The position numbers were made by a program, and so were the translations under genes. A stretch of 64,000 nt of DNA, from the NCBI RefSeq assembly GCF_001649575.2, contig NC_051431.1, positions 24,871,931-24,935,930 of the forward strand, read 5' to 3'. Each line of letters starts with the position of its first letter. Within the stretch, counting starts at the first letter, position 1. Under the pieces are notes generated by a model that saw only the letters and a program-made list of their open reading frames with translations, made no database searches and was not told the origin of the DNA. Below, in pieces: positions 37,051 through 49,052 of this stretch. Origin of the DNA: Kryptolebias marmoratus (lineage: Eukaryota; Chordata; Actinopteri; Cyprinodontiformes; Rivulidae).

Positions 37051-38540
37051 TTTAATCATCCTCTGTTTTTGTAAGTACCCAGTGTAATAACAGTGTTGAC
37101 ATTATTTCAGCCAGCTGTCTGAAGCAGAGCTGAAACAAAAGCAGTAACGTGCACACGCTCCAGCTGTTCTCCTCCCTGCACACAAACAACAACAACAACA
37201 GGCGCTGTTGGCATCTCGCGTGTAACTTCATTTCCCCCCCAACAGCGTCAGCCCTGCAGACCCTCCCCTCTCGTGCGCAGCTCTGTCGTGACAGACGTGA
37301 CAGTTATTAATCACCTTCTCTTCCGCCTGCTCCCAACTGGACCCGGACATGCAAAGCAGGGCTGCCGGTCGGGAAGCCGGGGGTCCTTGGCTAAAATTAG
37401 CGGCCGTATCAATCAGCGGGCTGATTTGGTGGTAGCAAATGTGTGTGTTAACATGTGTGTGTTAGTCTGCCTGAGTGCCGGGGTGGATCAGAGGACTGAT
37501 CCCTCTGGATTTCCTCTTCCTGTGGGTCTCTAATTCGGTTCTCTGTTAGTGACGAGAACCTTTTGCTTTTCCTTTGGCACGTTTTTCAATTTTTTTTTTT
37601 TTTTGGTTTTGTTAAAAATCAGAGAATAAAACTCCCCTACCCCCAACACCTTGACTCTGATTCTTTAAATCCCGCCGCTCCCTCCCAAGACACACCAAAC
37701 ACATAACACCCCAACTACCAGCAGTCAAGCAGGGTCGACCTTTGACCTATTCAAAAGCTGAGCATTAGCTACCCTATCAGTGCCACGCTCCCCCTGTCAC
37801 CCCATCTCCTGCTCACACTGACGTAGAATAAGAAAAAAAATAACAAGGTGAAAGTAAAAGAAGAGGAATGGGAGAGTGTTCTTGTTCTCGCTTTAGGTTT
37901 CTTGCTGAATTTAAAGTGAGGCTGAAGTCACGTTTGAGCTCGAGGGTCTTTATAGCATTTTCAAACACTGTATTTGGAGATACACAGAAAAAAGCAAGTA
38001 CACCTAAGTTTTCCAATATTCTATCTCGAAGTTACTCAGACCTCTCCCTAAACATTGAAAAAAGTGAACTTGCTATGTTTTAGATGATACAAATTGTGTG
38101 CCTCTGAGACTGTTTATACCATCGACAATAATAAAGATGGATGATGTGTCTATGTCTTCTCATGTTGATCAGAATTGAAGCCAAAATAGTTTTTCTTTGG
38201 GGAGAGCTGCCATGGTATATTTTTGGAACCAGAGTTTGAGCACTCGGGTCATGGGGCTGCACCCTCGATTCAAAAGTCCACCCTCCCCACTCGCTAACAG
38301 ACAGTGACGCTGTCAGTCACAGTGTAACATGCCACCTTTTTAAAGCTTTAAATAGCTAATTGAAAATAAACATATTTTTAAAATGCACATTTGAAGATAC
38401 AGCAGCATGGTGAAAAATACGTGGACAAAATCAACACCTGAAAAAAAATAATATCTGAATTGTTTTTTGTTTTATTTTAGTCAGTAAAATGTCCCATTTG
38501 TTTACATGAAGGCGCAGGACCTAAAAATTATTGTGTAGCT
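37051..38540. other. Intergenic stretch with a GC-rich patch
   Basis: Around 37140-37530 the sequence is GC- and CpG-richer, with GTTATTAATCACC and CGGCCGTATCAATCAGCGG. It could be regulatory. The 86-codon frame at 37273 has no family match. A pure T run lies near 37590. Confidence 0.35.
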
Positions 38541-38556
38541 AGCCACTAGAGGGAGC
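38541..38556 (+). promoter_or_regulatory. CTCF-like motif
   Basis: AGCCACTAGAGGGAGC fits the CTCF core CCACTAGAGGGAG on the plus strand. Motif match only. Confidence 0.35.
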
Positions 38557-38619
38557 TCATCCTTTGTGGCTTCAACTTCTGGTCCTTTCTCTATTTTTAA
38601 CATTATAACCTATCCCTAC

Positions 38620-38790
38620 AGTTTATACACATTATATATCAATCAGGGGGACATAAAGGGACCTGAACACCACTTCTTCACACTACTGTATGCTTTTTTA
38701 AAACTGAGATTATCTTTTGAGCTGTGTTTGCACCTCCTGTTCACACACAGTTTTTAGTGAGAAAAAAATAAAATGTTCAAAATGCTGACA
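38620..38790. repeat. Unclassified repeat shared with 30.30-30.44 kb
   Basis: See the partner copy: the same order of GCTTTTTTAAAACTGAGATT, TTTGCACCTCCTGTTCACA and an A-rich end. Confidence 0.5.
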
Positions 38791-39169
38791 AAAAGTGGAG
38801 ATTTTTGGATTTAGGTTTTTCAAAAACAACAACGTAGAATCCCACTTTATGCATTCCCAATACCACTTAGTGCCCCGGTTACCCCAAAAACAGTCAAGCT
38901 GCTTTTACTGTTTATCTTTGTCTGCCTCACTTCTTCATCATCCTATCACCATTAAGCTTTTATTGTGTTCAGATATATTTAAAGATGTTGTTAAGGTGAA
39001 TGTTGTTGGCATGGCATCAGTATTTCAAAATTTTTGTTAAAATATTGCGGATACATTTTTTTTAAACTGATAAAAATATTTGTTTAAAATCATATTAAAC
39101 AAACATATTTATTTAAAAGAGTTGATCTTTGTTAGCATTTGCTGGTTACACAGCAACTGTTTTTCCAAT

Positions 39170-39412
39170 TAACCTGTGTGTTACTGTCTTAATGTTTTTA
39201 TCAAATACTCTTGCACTTTTTTGCCATTCTTTTTCATTTAGATTGTATTGAATTTGTTTTTATTGTGTTCGTTTTATATTTTATATTCTCGTTTCTGTGT
39301 TTTGATATTTTGGATTTTTATTGTAATACCTAATTCTACCTGTTTGGTTCAGCACCTTCGAGTGACGCTTGCGTTTGAAAAGTGCTAGAAAGAAAAGCTG
39401 AGTTGAGTTTAA
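39170..39412 (+). mobile_element. LINE 3'-tail relic
   Basis: A T-rich block ends in CAGCACCTTCGAGTGACGC and GAAAAGTGCTAGAAAGAAAA, a decayed form of the CACTTTGAGT...AAAGTGCTATATAAATAAA ending at 34.4 kb. Confidence 0.55.
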
Positions 39413-40870
39413 AACAATGTCCAGAGTAGTACAAACAGGGCTTTATAGACTGACTAAAATTTCCTCCTTTCCTACGTTACATTTAGTGCATTTCATCAGT
39501 ATTTAGACAACTTAACAAACGTTATCACTGCTGAAGATGAGGTGCAGCATTTCTCCCCAATGAAACCAAACAACACTCAGACCTCGGTATTAGCTCCTTG
39601 CAGGGTTGAAAAAAATAAAACATCTTTTCCTGTAATCTGGAAGGCACTTCTACTGAGTGTCTTATTTATTGATATTGAGCATTTCACATTTGATCACAGC
39701 TGGTAGGTGTTTCCACTTATATCAGTGTATCAGAAAACTCTTTGTACGAAGTGTATTTAGCTGTAGTTCTTTCCTCACATCACAACAATTTGCAATTTTT
39801 TAAACAGTCTTCCATAACTTGGCTTCAAATGATTTATGATGAAAGACTTAAAAGAGATCTAACCATATATTAAAAAGGATATAAAAACATGTTCAGTCAC
39901 TGCAGCCGAACCCTCGGTAGGTAAAAAACCTTTAACAGCCACAGCTAAGACTCATACTGGGAGCTTTCTTGCAGTGAGGCAACAACTGAGAAATGTTCCT
40001 TTAGTTACACAAACATATCCCTTTTTTCTTTAGTCATTCTTCATTTTAGTTTCAGGATTAGTGCTTCTGACAAGATATTGTTTGAGCTCATCCTCTCTGA
40101 GTAAACACCAAAATCATTCTTGCATAATGACACATTTTGAAGTGACATATTTTCATTTCCTAATGTCAGCCATGGAAGTGAAGAGTTCAGTGCCCGACTG
40201 ACCGAATGCAACGCGTACGCCTGGGCTGCTTCAGATGTGGCTTCGATCATCAGCGCTCCTGCTTTCTATCTTTGCGATGAACTTTCTCTCTGTGTTAGAA
40301 AAATATGTAATAAAAATGGTGCTGAACCAAAGTTTAAAGGTCCCCCTAAACCAAAGGACGTTTCAGTGAAACATCTATAGTGTGTGTGTGTACATGTAGG
40401 GGGGTGTGTGTGTGTGAGTGTGCCGCAGAGGAATTTTTTTCCCCTGCGAAGCCGGAATCAGTGAATATAAACACATGGATAGAGGTCAGAGAAGGTGCAG
40501 GTGAACTCTGCTGCCATCAGCGTTCATACCTCCAACTTTCCCCGACTCTGACCCCTTTCACCCCTCCTCCTGAACCTTCACACACACACACATGCGTGGC
40601 GCTCACACACACCAACCATCTGACTTTCTTTTCTAATTTTTCTTCTCTGACACAAATGGCAGATACTCGTCTTTTCTTTTAAGATCCCGTTTTTCATTGT
40701 TAGTAAAACGATGAATATTTTAGGACATTCAATAAAGGTTAAAACACATCAAATCAACAAAACTGTAACCTTGTCTTGGGTTCAGCAGCAGCTTTTTATT
40801 ACAAATTTTATTATTCATTGCTTTAGGTTCATGACATCGTCATATTTGAATATGTAAATAAATTCAAAGC
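39413..40870. other. Unassigned intergenic stretch with (TG)n/(CA)n tracts
   Basis: TG repeats at about 40380-40422 and CA repeats near 40580-40615. No gene supported. Confidence 0.5.
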
Positions 40871-41850
40871 ACTGCATTTTTTGAAAGAACGCATATCGCC
40901 CATTGCCTTTCATACCAGAGGTTTATGCTGCGATCATTTTATGTTGAAAAATAAGGGGGTTGTAGACATTTTGGTAAACGTGTGAAAATATTGTTATGCT
41001 CAATCTCATGTGTTACGTATCTCGCAGTCTGTTAGCACTCAGAGGATGGGTTGTATGTGTGAAGGACCCTCAGCTCCTATTACACCAGATTTTACCTGAA
41101 TGGCAATAAATTTGACTGAGTTTAGGCCATTTTTTTGTCCTGGCTAAATTTTATTATTTGTAGTGGCCATTTTGAGTTTATTGACTCCAAAGGTTATTCG
41201 GTTGTAGAGGTACATCTAGTGATTACTTTCTGAGAGTTTGGTTAAAATTTGTTCAGTGGTTCATGAGAGATTTTGCTAACAGACAAACAGGACTGAAGAT
41301 AATTGTTATTGACAACATTTTAAGCAAAAATCTTGCGTTATACGTAGTGCTCAAAGTATGTGTTGAGGATGACCCTCAGACCCACACCAAACTTTAACTC
41401 CACGTCTGCGACATCAGCTTAGTTGTATACGTGTTTGTGTTTTCTAAGTTCAGTTAGTTGTGGCGGCCATCTTAAATTGGATTGACTTCAAAAGTTAATT
41501 AGTTGTAGATAAATATCTAACAAATACCTTCTGAGAGTTTCATTAAAATCTGTCCAGTGGTCCATGAGATATTTTGCTAACAGACAGACATATGTCAATA
41601 ATAAATAATAAATAAATGGCAATAATAATTGGCAAAGTTGGCAAATACAAAGTGTGTGTAATCAGTGTGTGAGATGGAGATGACTCTTAGCTACTACCAC
41701 ACAAAACATTTAGCTAGATAATTGTAAAACTGGCTGAATTTGTGTTTTCTAAGGTTTATTAGCTGTGGCGGCCATCTTCAATCAGGTTGACTTCAAAAGA
41801 TAATCAGCTGTGGGTGTTCATTCAGTGCACATAAGAAAGACATAAAGTAA
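40871..41850 (+). repeat. Head-plus-module composite repeat, copy 4 (three modules)
   Basis: The head (GAACGCATATCGCCCATTGCC near 40887) is followed by three modules whose TTGACTCCAAAGG/TTGACTTCAAAAG landmarks fall near 41179, 41482 and 41788, a period of 303-306 nt. Each of the first two modules ends with a GTGGTTCATGAGA/TTTTGCTAACAGACA-type phrase. The third is cut short. Confidence 0.8.
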
Positions 41851-44800
41851 ATTCTTGTAGCTGACTAACAAACCTTTAACTGTTTCAGAAAATTAAAGGC
41901 TTTACAAATGACTTGTTACTCAGTCCGAGCTGAAAATAAAGATTTTATAGTTTTAGCTGATAAAAGAAGATCTAAGCTCTCTGCTCTGTGAGATTCTGAG
42001 TCGGTGTCAGAGGGAGGTAGCTGAGGTCCTTGGAGGTAATGTCACTGTGCCCTCGGCTGCCCACCTCCTCCCCTGTTCTCCCTCCCCGGCTCCCCCTCAC
42101 GCCTCCCATCGCCGAGGCTCCTCTGACCTTCTGTCTGCCCGCTCTCCCATCCTCACCGCTCTTCAAAGCGAAGGAGGAGGAGGCGGAGGAGCACCGAACT
42201 GGCCTTGAGTGCCCACTCCCAAAGCCACAACAGCTCCAACACAGGTGCATTTGACGCACACACACACACACAAACGCGCACGCACACATCACACTGTAAA
42301 GTTCCACGTCTGTATCCTACTAAATGTGAAAACACACTTAACACTACAGAATGAATCATTTATAAGTTCCCTATGTTTGTTTGTTAGGTTTAACATACAA
42401 TTGGAATGTTTTTCTTGTAAAATACACATTTTATAAACCACACTTGGACCGAACGACAGCATAAAACAGTCAAAATACAGGTTTTAAAGGTCGTCAAGAA
42501 CAAAAGAGATAAAACGTCTTATCTTTGGTTGGAACCAAAACTTGTCCCCATAGTTAAAATATTTACTTTACTTATGAAACCATTACAAAACAAGTGAGAT
42601 ATTTGATATAGTAGAAAAAAAATTCAGAAATGTACTAATTATATATATACTAATTATACTAATTTTATATATATATATATGTAGCACCGTTTTGCATTTT
42701 CCATTTTCCTGTGAAGCCCTTTAAAACAGAGGTCTTTGTGATCATTAAACCAAAAACTGAGTTCCAGTTCAGAATAAAAAAAGAGATTACAATTTGAATT
42801 TTGTTGATCCTATATGATTATTGAAAAGAAGTCTCCTATGTTTGCAAACACAATTTTTATCCACTTGTTATTGGAAAATAGTTAACATAAGCCTTAAATC
42901 AAATCACCATTTTTTTTTCTAAATATTTTGCAGCCAAACAAACACGTGTTTTAATTTAACGGACAAATCATTTTATTGTACGTCATTCTGACAACATAGA
43001 TCTTTGGTAAAAACAAGATTTTGTCATACCTGGAAAATGTCTATTTGAATAAAAAGCCATGCGAAAACGAACACTGCATTCCCAGATTAGGTTTTTGACT
43101 TGAACTGTGTGTGACTGAAGTGGATCATTATCAGACTAATCTGAGTCTTCTTCGTTAGACCCTGATGGGTTTCATGATGTCATAAAAAAATCAAATTTAA
43201 TAGACTTTCTGTAAATTTGTTCAAATTTTATCTGACTGAGACGTTTAAAAGACATCTAAACTATAAAGGCGTCTTAAAAGTGATTCTAGCAAAACACAAA
43301 GTGTAGTAAAAGGCCACATTTAACTTTGTGTTACAGCATCATTCCTTTATAATAACACTTTTGGTTTATTTTGGAACTGATGACAGTAATTGTAGCAGTA
43401 TGAGATCTGTGTTAAGTCAGTCGTTCCTTCATGACGCTCGGATCCATTTAGGACACAAATCGGAACTCAAGGCATCTCAGTTAACTTCACACAGCCTGGG
43501 TTTATGAATCAGACTGTTGTAAATCTTTAGGATTTACTGAAATATTTATGAATCACCTGGCAAGCATGTCACCTTGATGGCAGCATGATGGGTTTCTATG
43601 AATATCCAGTAATTAAAAAATAAATTTTAGGTTTGTTGATACTTCCAAAGCACATTAAAGTTACTCTGAAAAACTAGAAAGAAAAAGGAAAAAACACAGA
43701 AACATATCCTGTTTTCTTAAATTGGGCATCACCTCCCACACAACTCACCCCTTACACCTTCATGACCTAAATTCTGGATTCAAGTTCCTGTGACATTTCA
43801 TTTGTAGTTCCCAACTTTTCTGGAAATTGGATTTTTTTTTTTTTTTTTGCTAAATACCTTTTGGGAAAAAAAACAGGAGAATGGTACGTGTTCCTACGGT
43901 TTCAGAAATGACACCAGTGTTAAAATAACTCTGTAACTGCACCCCAGTTTGCATGCTAACCCCCCCCCACCACCACCACCACCACCACACACACACACAC
44001 ACACCAGCACACACACACACCTCCCCTTGTCCTCTTTTTAGTGCTAGAAATAAGAAATTTATTTATTTAAGAAACTCATAATTTAAAAAAAGAAAGTCCC
44101 ATCATCCTCTTACACTGTTCCTTATTTTTGACTCAGAAGTTGCTTGAGAACACACATCCTTGTCTAACGCACACACACACAACTTCCCGTTTCACCCGGC
44201 TCTGAACCCGCTCTCCGTTGACCTGCAGAAAGCTAAATAAACACGTGCAGCGAGTCATTCCCAGAGTGCCCCACTACCACCAACACCACCAACGCCACTG
44301 CTCCGCCACCCCGCCTGGCTCCTCACCCCCTGCATCACCTCTCTGCTGATTCACCCCCTCCACCCCCATCCAGCCCCTCTTCTACACTCAGGTTTCACCC
44401 CTCAGCTTCCTGCTGCTCCCAGTCAGGCTGACACACACACTCAGCGTACTGACAGAAGCTGAGGCAGTGGTTCAAAAAAGGCCTTTTTGATTGTAGTAAA
44501 TAAAAAGTTTCATTATGAGTCAAGTTGGTGTGTTTACATTCAAATCTATGATGGGAAAAATATGAGAAGTGTCAAAAATACACAGAGTTTCAAAATAAAA
44601 CATAATAGCTTTCAACATGCAGAGTCTCCCTTTTATTATTTCCATGAGAACATACACCGATAGAGAGGCCTGTAGATACATTCTATCTGACAATAAACTC
44701 TGAATGCAGCGAGTTAAAACTCCAGACCCTTCCCGTTCAGTCTCTGTCGTGGCGCGCTGCGGCTGCAGGATTACTTTCTGTCAGCAGGGTGACAGCTGGG

Positions 44801-47065
44801 TACATCTGGTCCTGTAGGGGCCTCCGACATCTCAATCCACACGTCGTTTCGCCGGTGTCTGGGCCTCCGGTCTCGCTGCCACTGCTCACCTCATTACCGA
44901 GCGAGCCACACCTCCATCTGTCCACCTAATATCTAAATCTGACTGTAAATGAGTGAGGGGGGTGCTAGGAAAGAGGGGACAAATAAGGCCCTGGAGGATG
45001 AGTTTGATCGTTGTTGATCGGGTGGTTGACTGAACACTGACTGGAGTTGGGTGATGTGGGAGGACTGACGCTGTACTCTAGCTTGTGCTTGTCTTTTAAG
45101 GAGACAAAGAAGCAACAGAAACAGAAAAAAAAATCATCAAGTGATTTATCTTGTTGCCCTCAGACAAATGATCCAGGAGGGATTGCATGTCTTGAAGTCT
45201 TTGCAGTCTCGCTCTAATATGTGTTATTGCTTAGTGCCACAGAGCCCCACAGTTGGCCACAAACTGAGCTGTTAAAAACATGTCAGTGAGTCACTGTTAA
45301 ACTCAGCCACATGCTCCTTCTATGAACACAGAGTTTCACTCAGTTCCTCAGATAATCTCTCACCAATGAGAAATCAACTTCAAATCTCAACAAAAAGTAG
45401 CACTTACATAATTTTTACTTAATTTTTTCATGATTCCCTCACATTTTGCTTATGTTTTTTACATTTCTCTTTATGCCATTGGGTGCTCAATTTCATCTCT
45501 ATAACTTATTTTTATTTGATACCAAAATGCACTACATAAATGTTTTTTTAGTTCCTTCTCTCTCAGTGAATTAAAGTCGACCCTTCCACTGTTTAATGGC
45601 ACTCTCTGTTAACGTGTGTTTCTATTGGAGTTTATTTTAATCTATTAGTATGTATAAGTTTTTAAGTGAATCTTTATTCTGTCTTTTCTTTGTGCCCACT
45701 TGCACAAGCTCATCTAAAGCTTTACACTGCAGCAGTATTTTTGAACAACATGTTAATGCAAGATTTTGAACTAAAATAAAGTCACTTGCACCATCTTTTG
45801 AGGATTGTTTGTTCTTAGCTTTTCTTCCTGACAACAGAAATGCTTCCCTTTTTTTTGTCAAGGCTCGATGTGACTGTACAGAACTGATAACAAGTAAGTT
45901 TTCTTTCTTTCTTTGTTTAATTTACTTGCACATTGTGAAGCTTTGAATGTAAAATGTATTTAAAAACAAACAACTAAATCCTAAAATTCCCATAACTGAT
46001 ATTGCAGGTTTTCCATCTGCACCAATATTTTGGCCTTGTTTTCTTTAGTCAGAAGGCTAAATTGCAGAATCTAAAAATGTGTAAATGTTAATTATTTATG
46101 TCCTATTTTTAAGCATTCAGCTGTATGGCACACAGCTCTGCTTGAGTTTTATCAGTGAAGATGTTTGTCTGAACCGGGACAAAGAAAAGTTTACCTGTAG
46201 GTTTTATGTAAACTAGGTGTTGGTTTCCAATATCCTACTTGTCTGTAATATTCAAAGACTTACACTTTCCATTTTCATTGAATTATAAACAATTTATTGA
46301 ATCATTTGGCAAGTTCTATGTATAATAGTCAGTCTGTATGAGAGTCAAGTGTTTTTGTTAATTCCCTAAATTGCCTAAATAAGCAAAATCATAATATTTG
46401 TTGTCAGTAAAGTTCATATTCAAAATGTTTAAAAAAAACTGTTTGATTAACTTGTAAATATTAAATGTAAAAAATTCTGCAGAAAATATAAAGACCTCAA
46501 TCACGTTTTACCTTTATAAAATTTTCCACTCTTTTTGTTTAGTTTTGTTTTTAATGGAGGCAAAGTTTGAGCTGAAAAAAACCAAAGAAATCTATCTTTG
46601 CGTTATAAAAGCCGGCATATGTTTTTCTTTGCAAGCAGAATATTTAACTTATCACCCAGACAGACTATCAGCTAATTCAGGAACAAGCTGTAATGACGAG
46701 TCAGGAATGTGTGTAGGCTACGCAAAGCTAAGCCACAAAGAAGATAAAATGCAGAAAAGCTGGTGAACTCTGACAGAGGCAGGCAGGAGGTATGAGAGTG
46801 GAGTGTGAGAGCAGGAGAAGTGCTGAGGTTTGAGTTCAGGCTCTGCAGGTTTGACAGACCTGGGGGCATTGTGCCATCTGGTGGTCAACAGAGGAGTTTC
46901 ACATTTGTATTTATTTATTTATGTACTTACATTTACATTTACAGTAATATCACTGAACGGCTTACTTTTTCCCATTAGAATTTACTGCTTCATATCTCAA
47001 TTCCTCCACATGTTGCCTCAATCCACTGCCCACAAAAAGGTTTACCCTGCCTATCAGCTGAATGA
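41851..47065. other. Long intergenic stretch, GC-rich patches and microsatellites
   Basis: A GC-rich patch lies at 42035-42260, an AT microsatellite at about 42640-42682, and CCA/CA repeats at 43962-44025. C-rich sequence spans 44255-44420 and a CpG-bearing patch spans 44740-44930. Open frames over these patches follow composition and match no family. I see no exon or RNA gene. Confidence 0.45.
46871..46887 (-). promoter_or_regulatory. CTCF-like motif upstream of mrps22
   Basis: The minus strand reads TGACCACCAGATGGCAC, a near-consensus CTCF core (CCACCAGATGGCA). It lies about 2.2 kb upstream of the mrps22 start codon. Motif match only. Confidence 0.5.
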
Positions 47066-48600
47066 TTACAGATAGTCCACAGCTCTGTGCTGTCAGACGT
47101 CTTTCCCAAAGCTCTAAAAACAGCTGTGATCAACCACTTCATATGAAAGCTAACCCGGATGCATCTGTACTAAACAACTATAGGCCTATTTCAAATCAAT
47201 CATTTATCATCAAAATTATTGAGAAAATTGTCTCTCCTCAACTTCCTAATTTTCTGACAGTTGATAAATACCTGGGCATCTTCCAGCCTGGATTTAGGAC
47301 TTATCTTTACAAAGCTTTTGAATGACATCAATCTTAACTTAGATTCTGGCAATTTTTCTGTTCTTGTGTTATTAGACCTCACTGCTGCATTCAATGCAAG
47401 TGACCAAAACATAATAATTCACAGACTTGAACAGTGGTTTGGTTTGTCAGACACAATTTAAATTGGTTAAATGCTATCTTCAAGACAGAAATAATTTTGT
47501 ATCAACTGGTAACTGCACTTCAGAGTCCTTCGTACTATCATGTGGAGTATCACAAGGGTCAATTCTTGGACCTCTTTTATTCAATCTGTATATATTGCCA
47601 TTAACCAAATTTTTAGAGTCCTGTATAATCTCATTTCACATGTTTGCATATGACACCCAGATCATTACTCAGTCTTAAAATGACAGTTGCGCAGTAAACA
47701 CAAAAAAAAAAAAACGTCAAACAAATAAATGAGCTGATGTTAGAAAACTTTCTTGATTTTAAAAAGGATTAAACAGAGGTTATAATTTTTTGAGGAAATA
47801 CAGAGAAAGCCAAAATGATTGTTGACCTCAGTAGTCTGTCCTTAAAACATAAAAGCCAAGTTAGAAACCTTTGAGTCACTTTTGATGGAGAATTACATTT
47901 TTAAAGGCACAATAAATCAAAAACAAAATCTTTTTTTGGCCCCTAAAAACATTGCAATGATCAGAGAATTTATTTCAGAATCCGATCTTGAAGTCTTTTT
48001 TCATGCTTTCATTTCCAATTGACTAGATTACTGTAATGGCTTAATCCAAGGACTGCCAAAAAATACACTTCAACAAGTCCAGCTGGTTCAGAATGCAGCT
48101 GTCAGAGTCGTAACAAAGATCAAAAAACTCTCAGCAACAAGTCCCAGCTCTTCGTTGACTCCAGTTTATCACAGAATACATCACAATGTATTTGTCCTTG
48201 TTTGTAAATCATTAAACGGCTTAGCTCCACAGTACTTATTGGACCATCTTACACATGATGAACCACCCAGAACTCTCAGATCAGTAAACACAGAGTTATT
48301 AGTTGTTTCATAAATCAAAACCAAATGTGGTGAAGCTGCTTTTAGTTTTTAAGCCTCACCGGTTAAAAAGAAAATGCCCGAGGAGCTCAGACTTGCAGTG
48401 AATCTGACCAGATTAAATTTAGACTCATTTTTGCAATTTATTTTAATTAACTGACTTTTAAACTGTTAAATTATATTTAATATATGTCTGTGTGTGTATG
48501 TGTGTCCTCTTGCCCTGTTCTTGGTAATTTTGTCTATATCTTGTAAAGCATTTTGAGTTGCCCTCTTGTATGTGCTATATAAATAAATTTGTCTTGCCTT
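47066..48600 (+). mobile_element. L2-like LINE ORF2 relic with 3' end
   Basis: Recognisable RT landmarks occur in order: LNNYRPISN near 47170, FQPGFRT near 47281, LLDLTAAFNASDQNIIIHRL near 47370, CGVSQGSILGPLLFNLYILP near 47550, and FHMFAYDTQI near 47640, where the canonical YADDTQ has lost one catalytic aspartate. Then come QQVQLVQNAAVRVVTKIKK near 48070 and LNGLAPQYLLDHL near 48214. The 3' end has TTTTGAGTTGCC and GTGCTATATAAATAAATTTG near 48552-48592. Several frameshifts and stops make it inactive. The 5' part of the element is absent. Confidence 0.85.
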
Positions 48601-48970
48601 TTTAAATGTTTGTAACTTCCAAAAACTCATAAAGAATGGCCTTTACAGCCAACAATCACAGTTAAACTGGAACCATTTGGTGGTCAAATACAATGATCTT
48701 TGTAACCCTATGTAGCAGAAGTATTTTTCAGTTCTGACGTGTTTTATTCTTTAGTAAATAGCCTTTTTAACTTTTATGATAGACCTCTATATTAATTTAT
48801 AATTGTTTATAAATATAAAAATACAAATTGTTAAAAAATTCGGTGTAGTTCTTAAGTAAAGAAACCAACAATTTCCACCTATTAAGATTGTATAATTTGT
48901 CTTTTAATTTGGATATTTTTATCGGCTGTGAGAAAGACAAATCTAAAACAGTGACTTACATGTTAAAAAG
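48601..48970. other. AT-rich spacer upstream of mrps22
   Basis: No recognised feature between the LINE tail and the promoter motifs of mrps22. Confidence 0.5.
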
Positions 48971-48972
48971 AC

Positions 48973-48994
48973 ACTCCATTTCCCATGATGCCTC
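48973..48994 (+). promoter_or_regulatory. ZNF143/THAP11 (SBS-type) promoter box of mrps22
   Basis: ACTCCATTTCCCATGATGCC fits the long ZNF143/THAP11 site ACTACAATTCCCAGAATGCC at its core positions (TTCCCA and ATGCC). It sits about 70 bp upstream of the mrps22 start codon. Such boxes are common at housekeeping and mitochondrial gene promoters. Binding is inferred from the motif only. Confidence 0.6.
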
Positions 48995-49040
48995 GCCTCT
49001 CTTAGGCCAGAGGTCACGTCGCGTTCCTGAGGTAATAACA

Positions 49041-49052
49041 AAGATGGCGGCG
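49041..49052 (+). promoter_or_regulatory. YY1 box overlapping the mrps22 start codon
   Basis: AAGATGGCGGCG is the strong YY1 consensus and includes the ATG. YY1 sites at this position are typical of nuclear genes for mitochondrial and ribosomal proteins and often fix the transcription start just upstream. There is no TATA box, which fits. Confidence 0.65.

Noticed and set aside
42030..42307. Overlapping proline/arginine-rich frames as a gene
   Set aside because: Both strands are open because the patch is GC-rich with few stops. No family resemblance and no splice sites.
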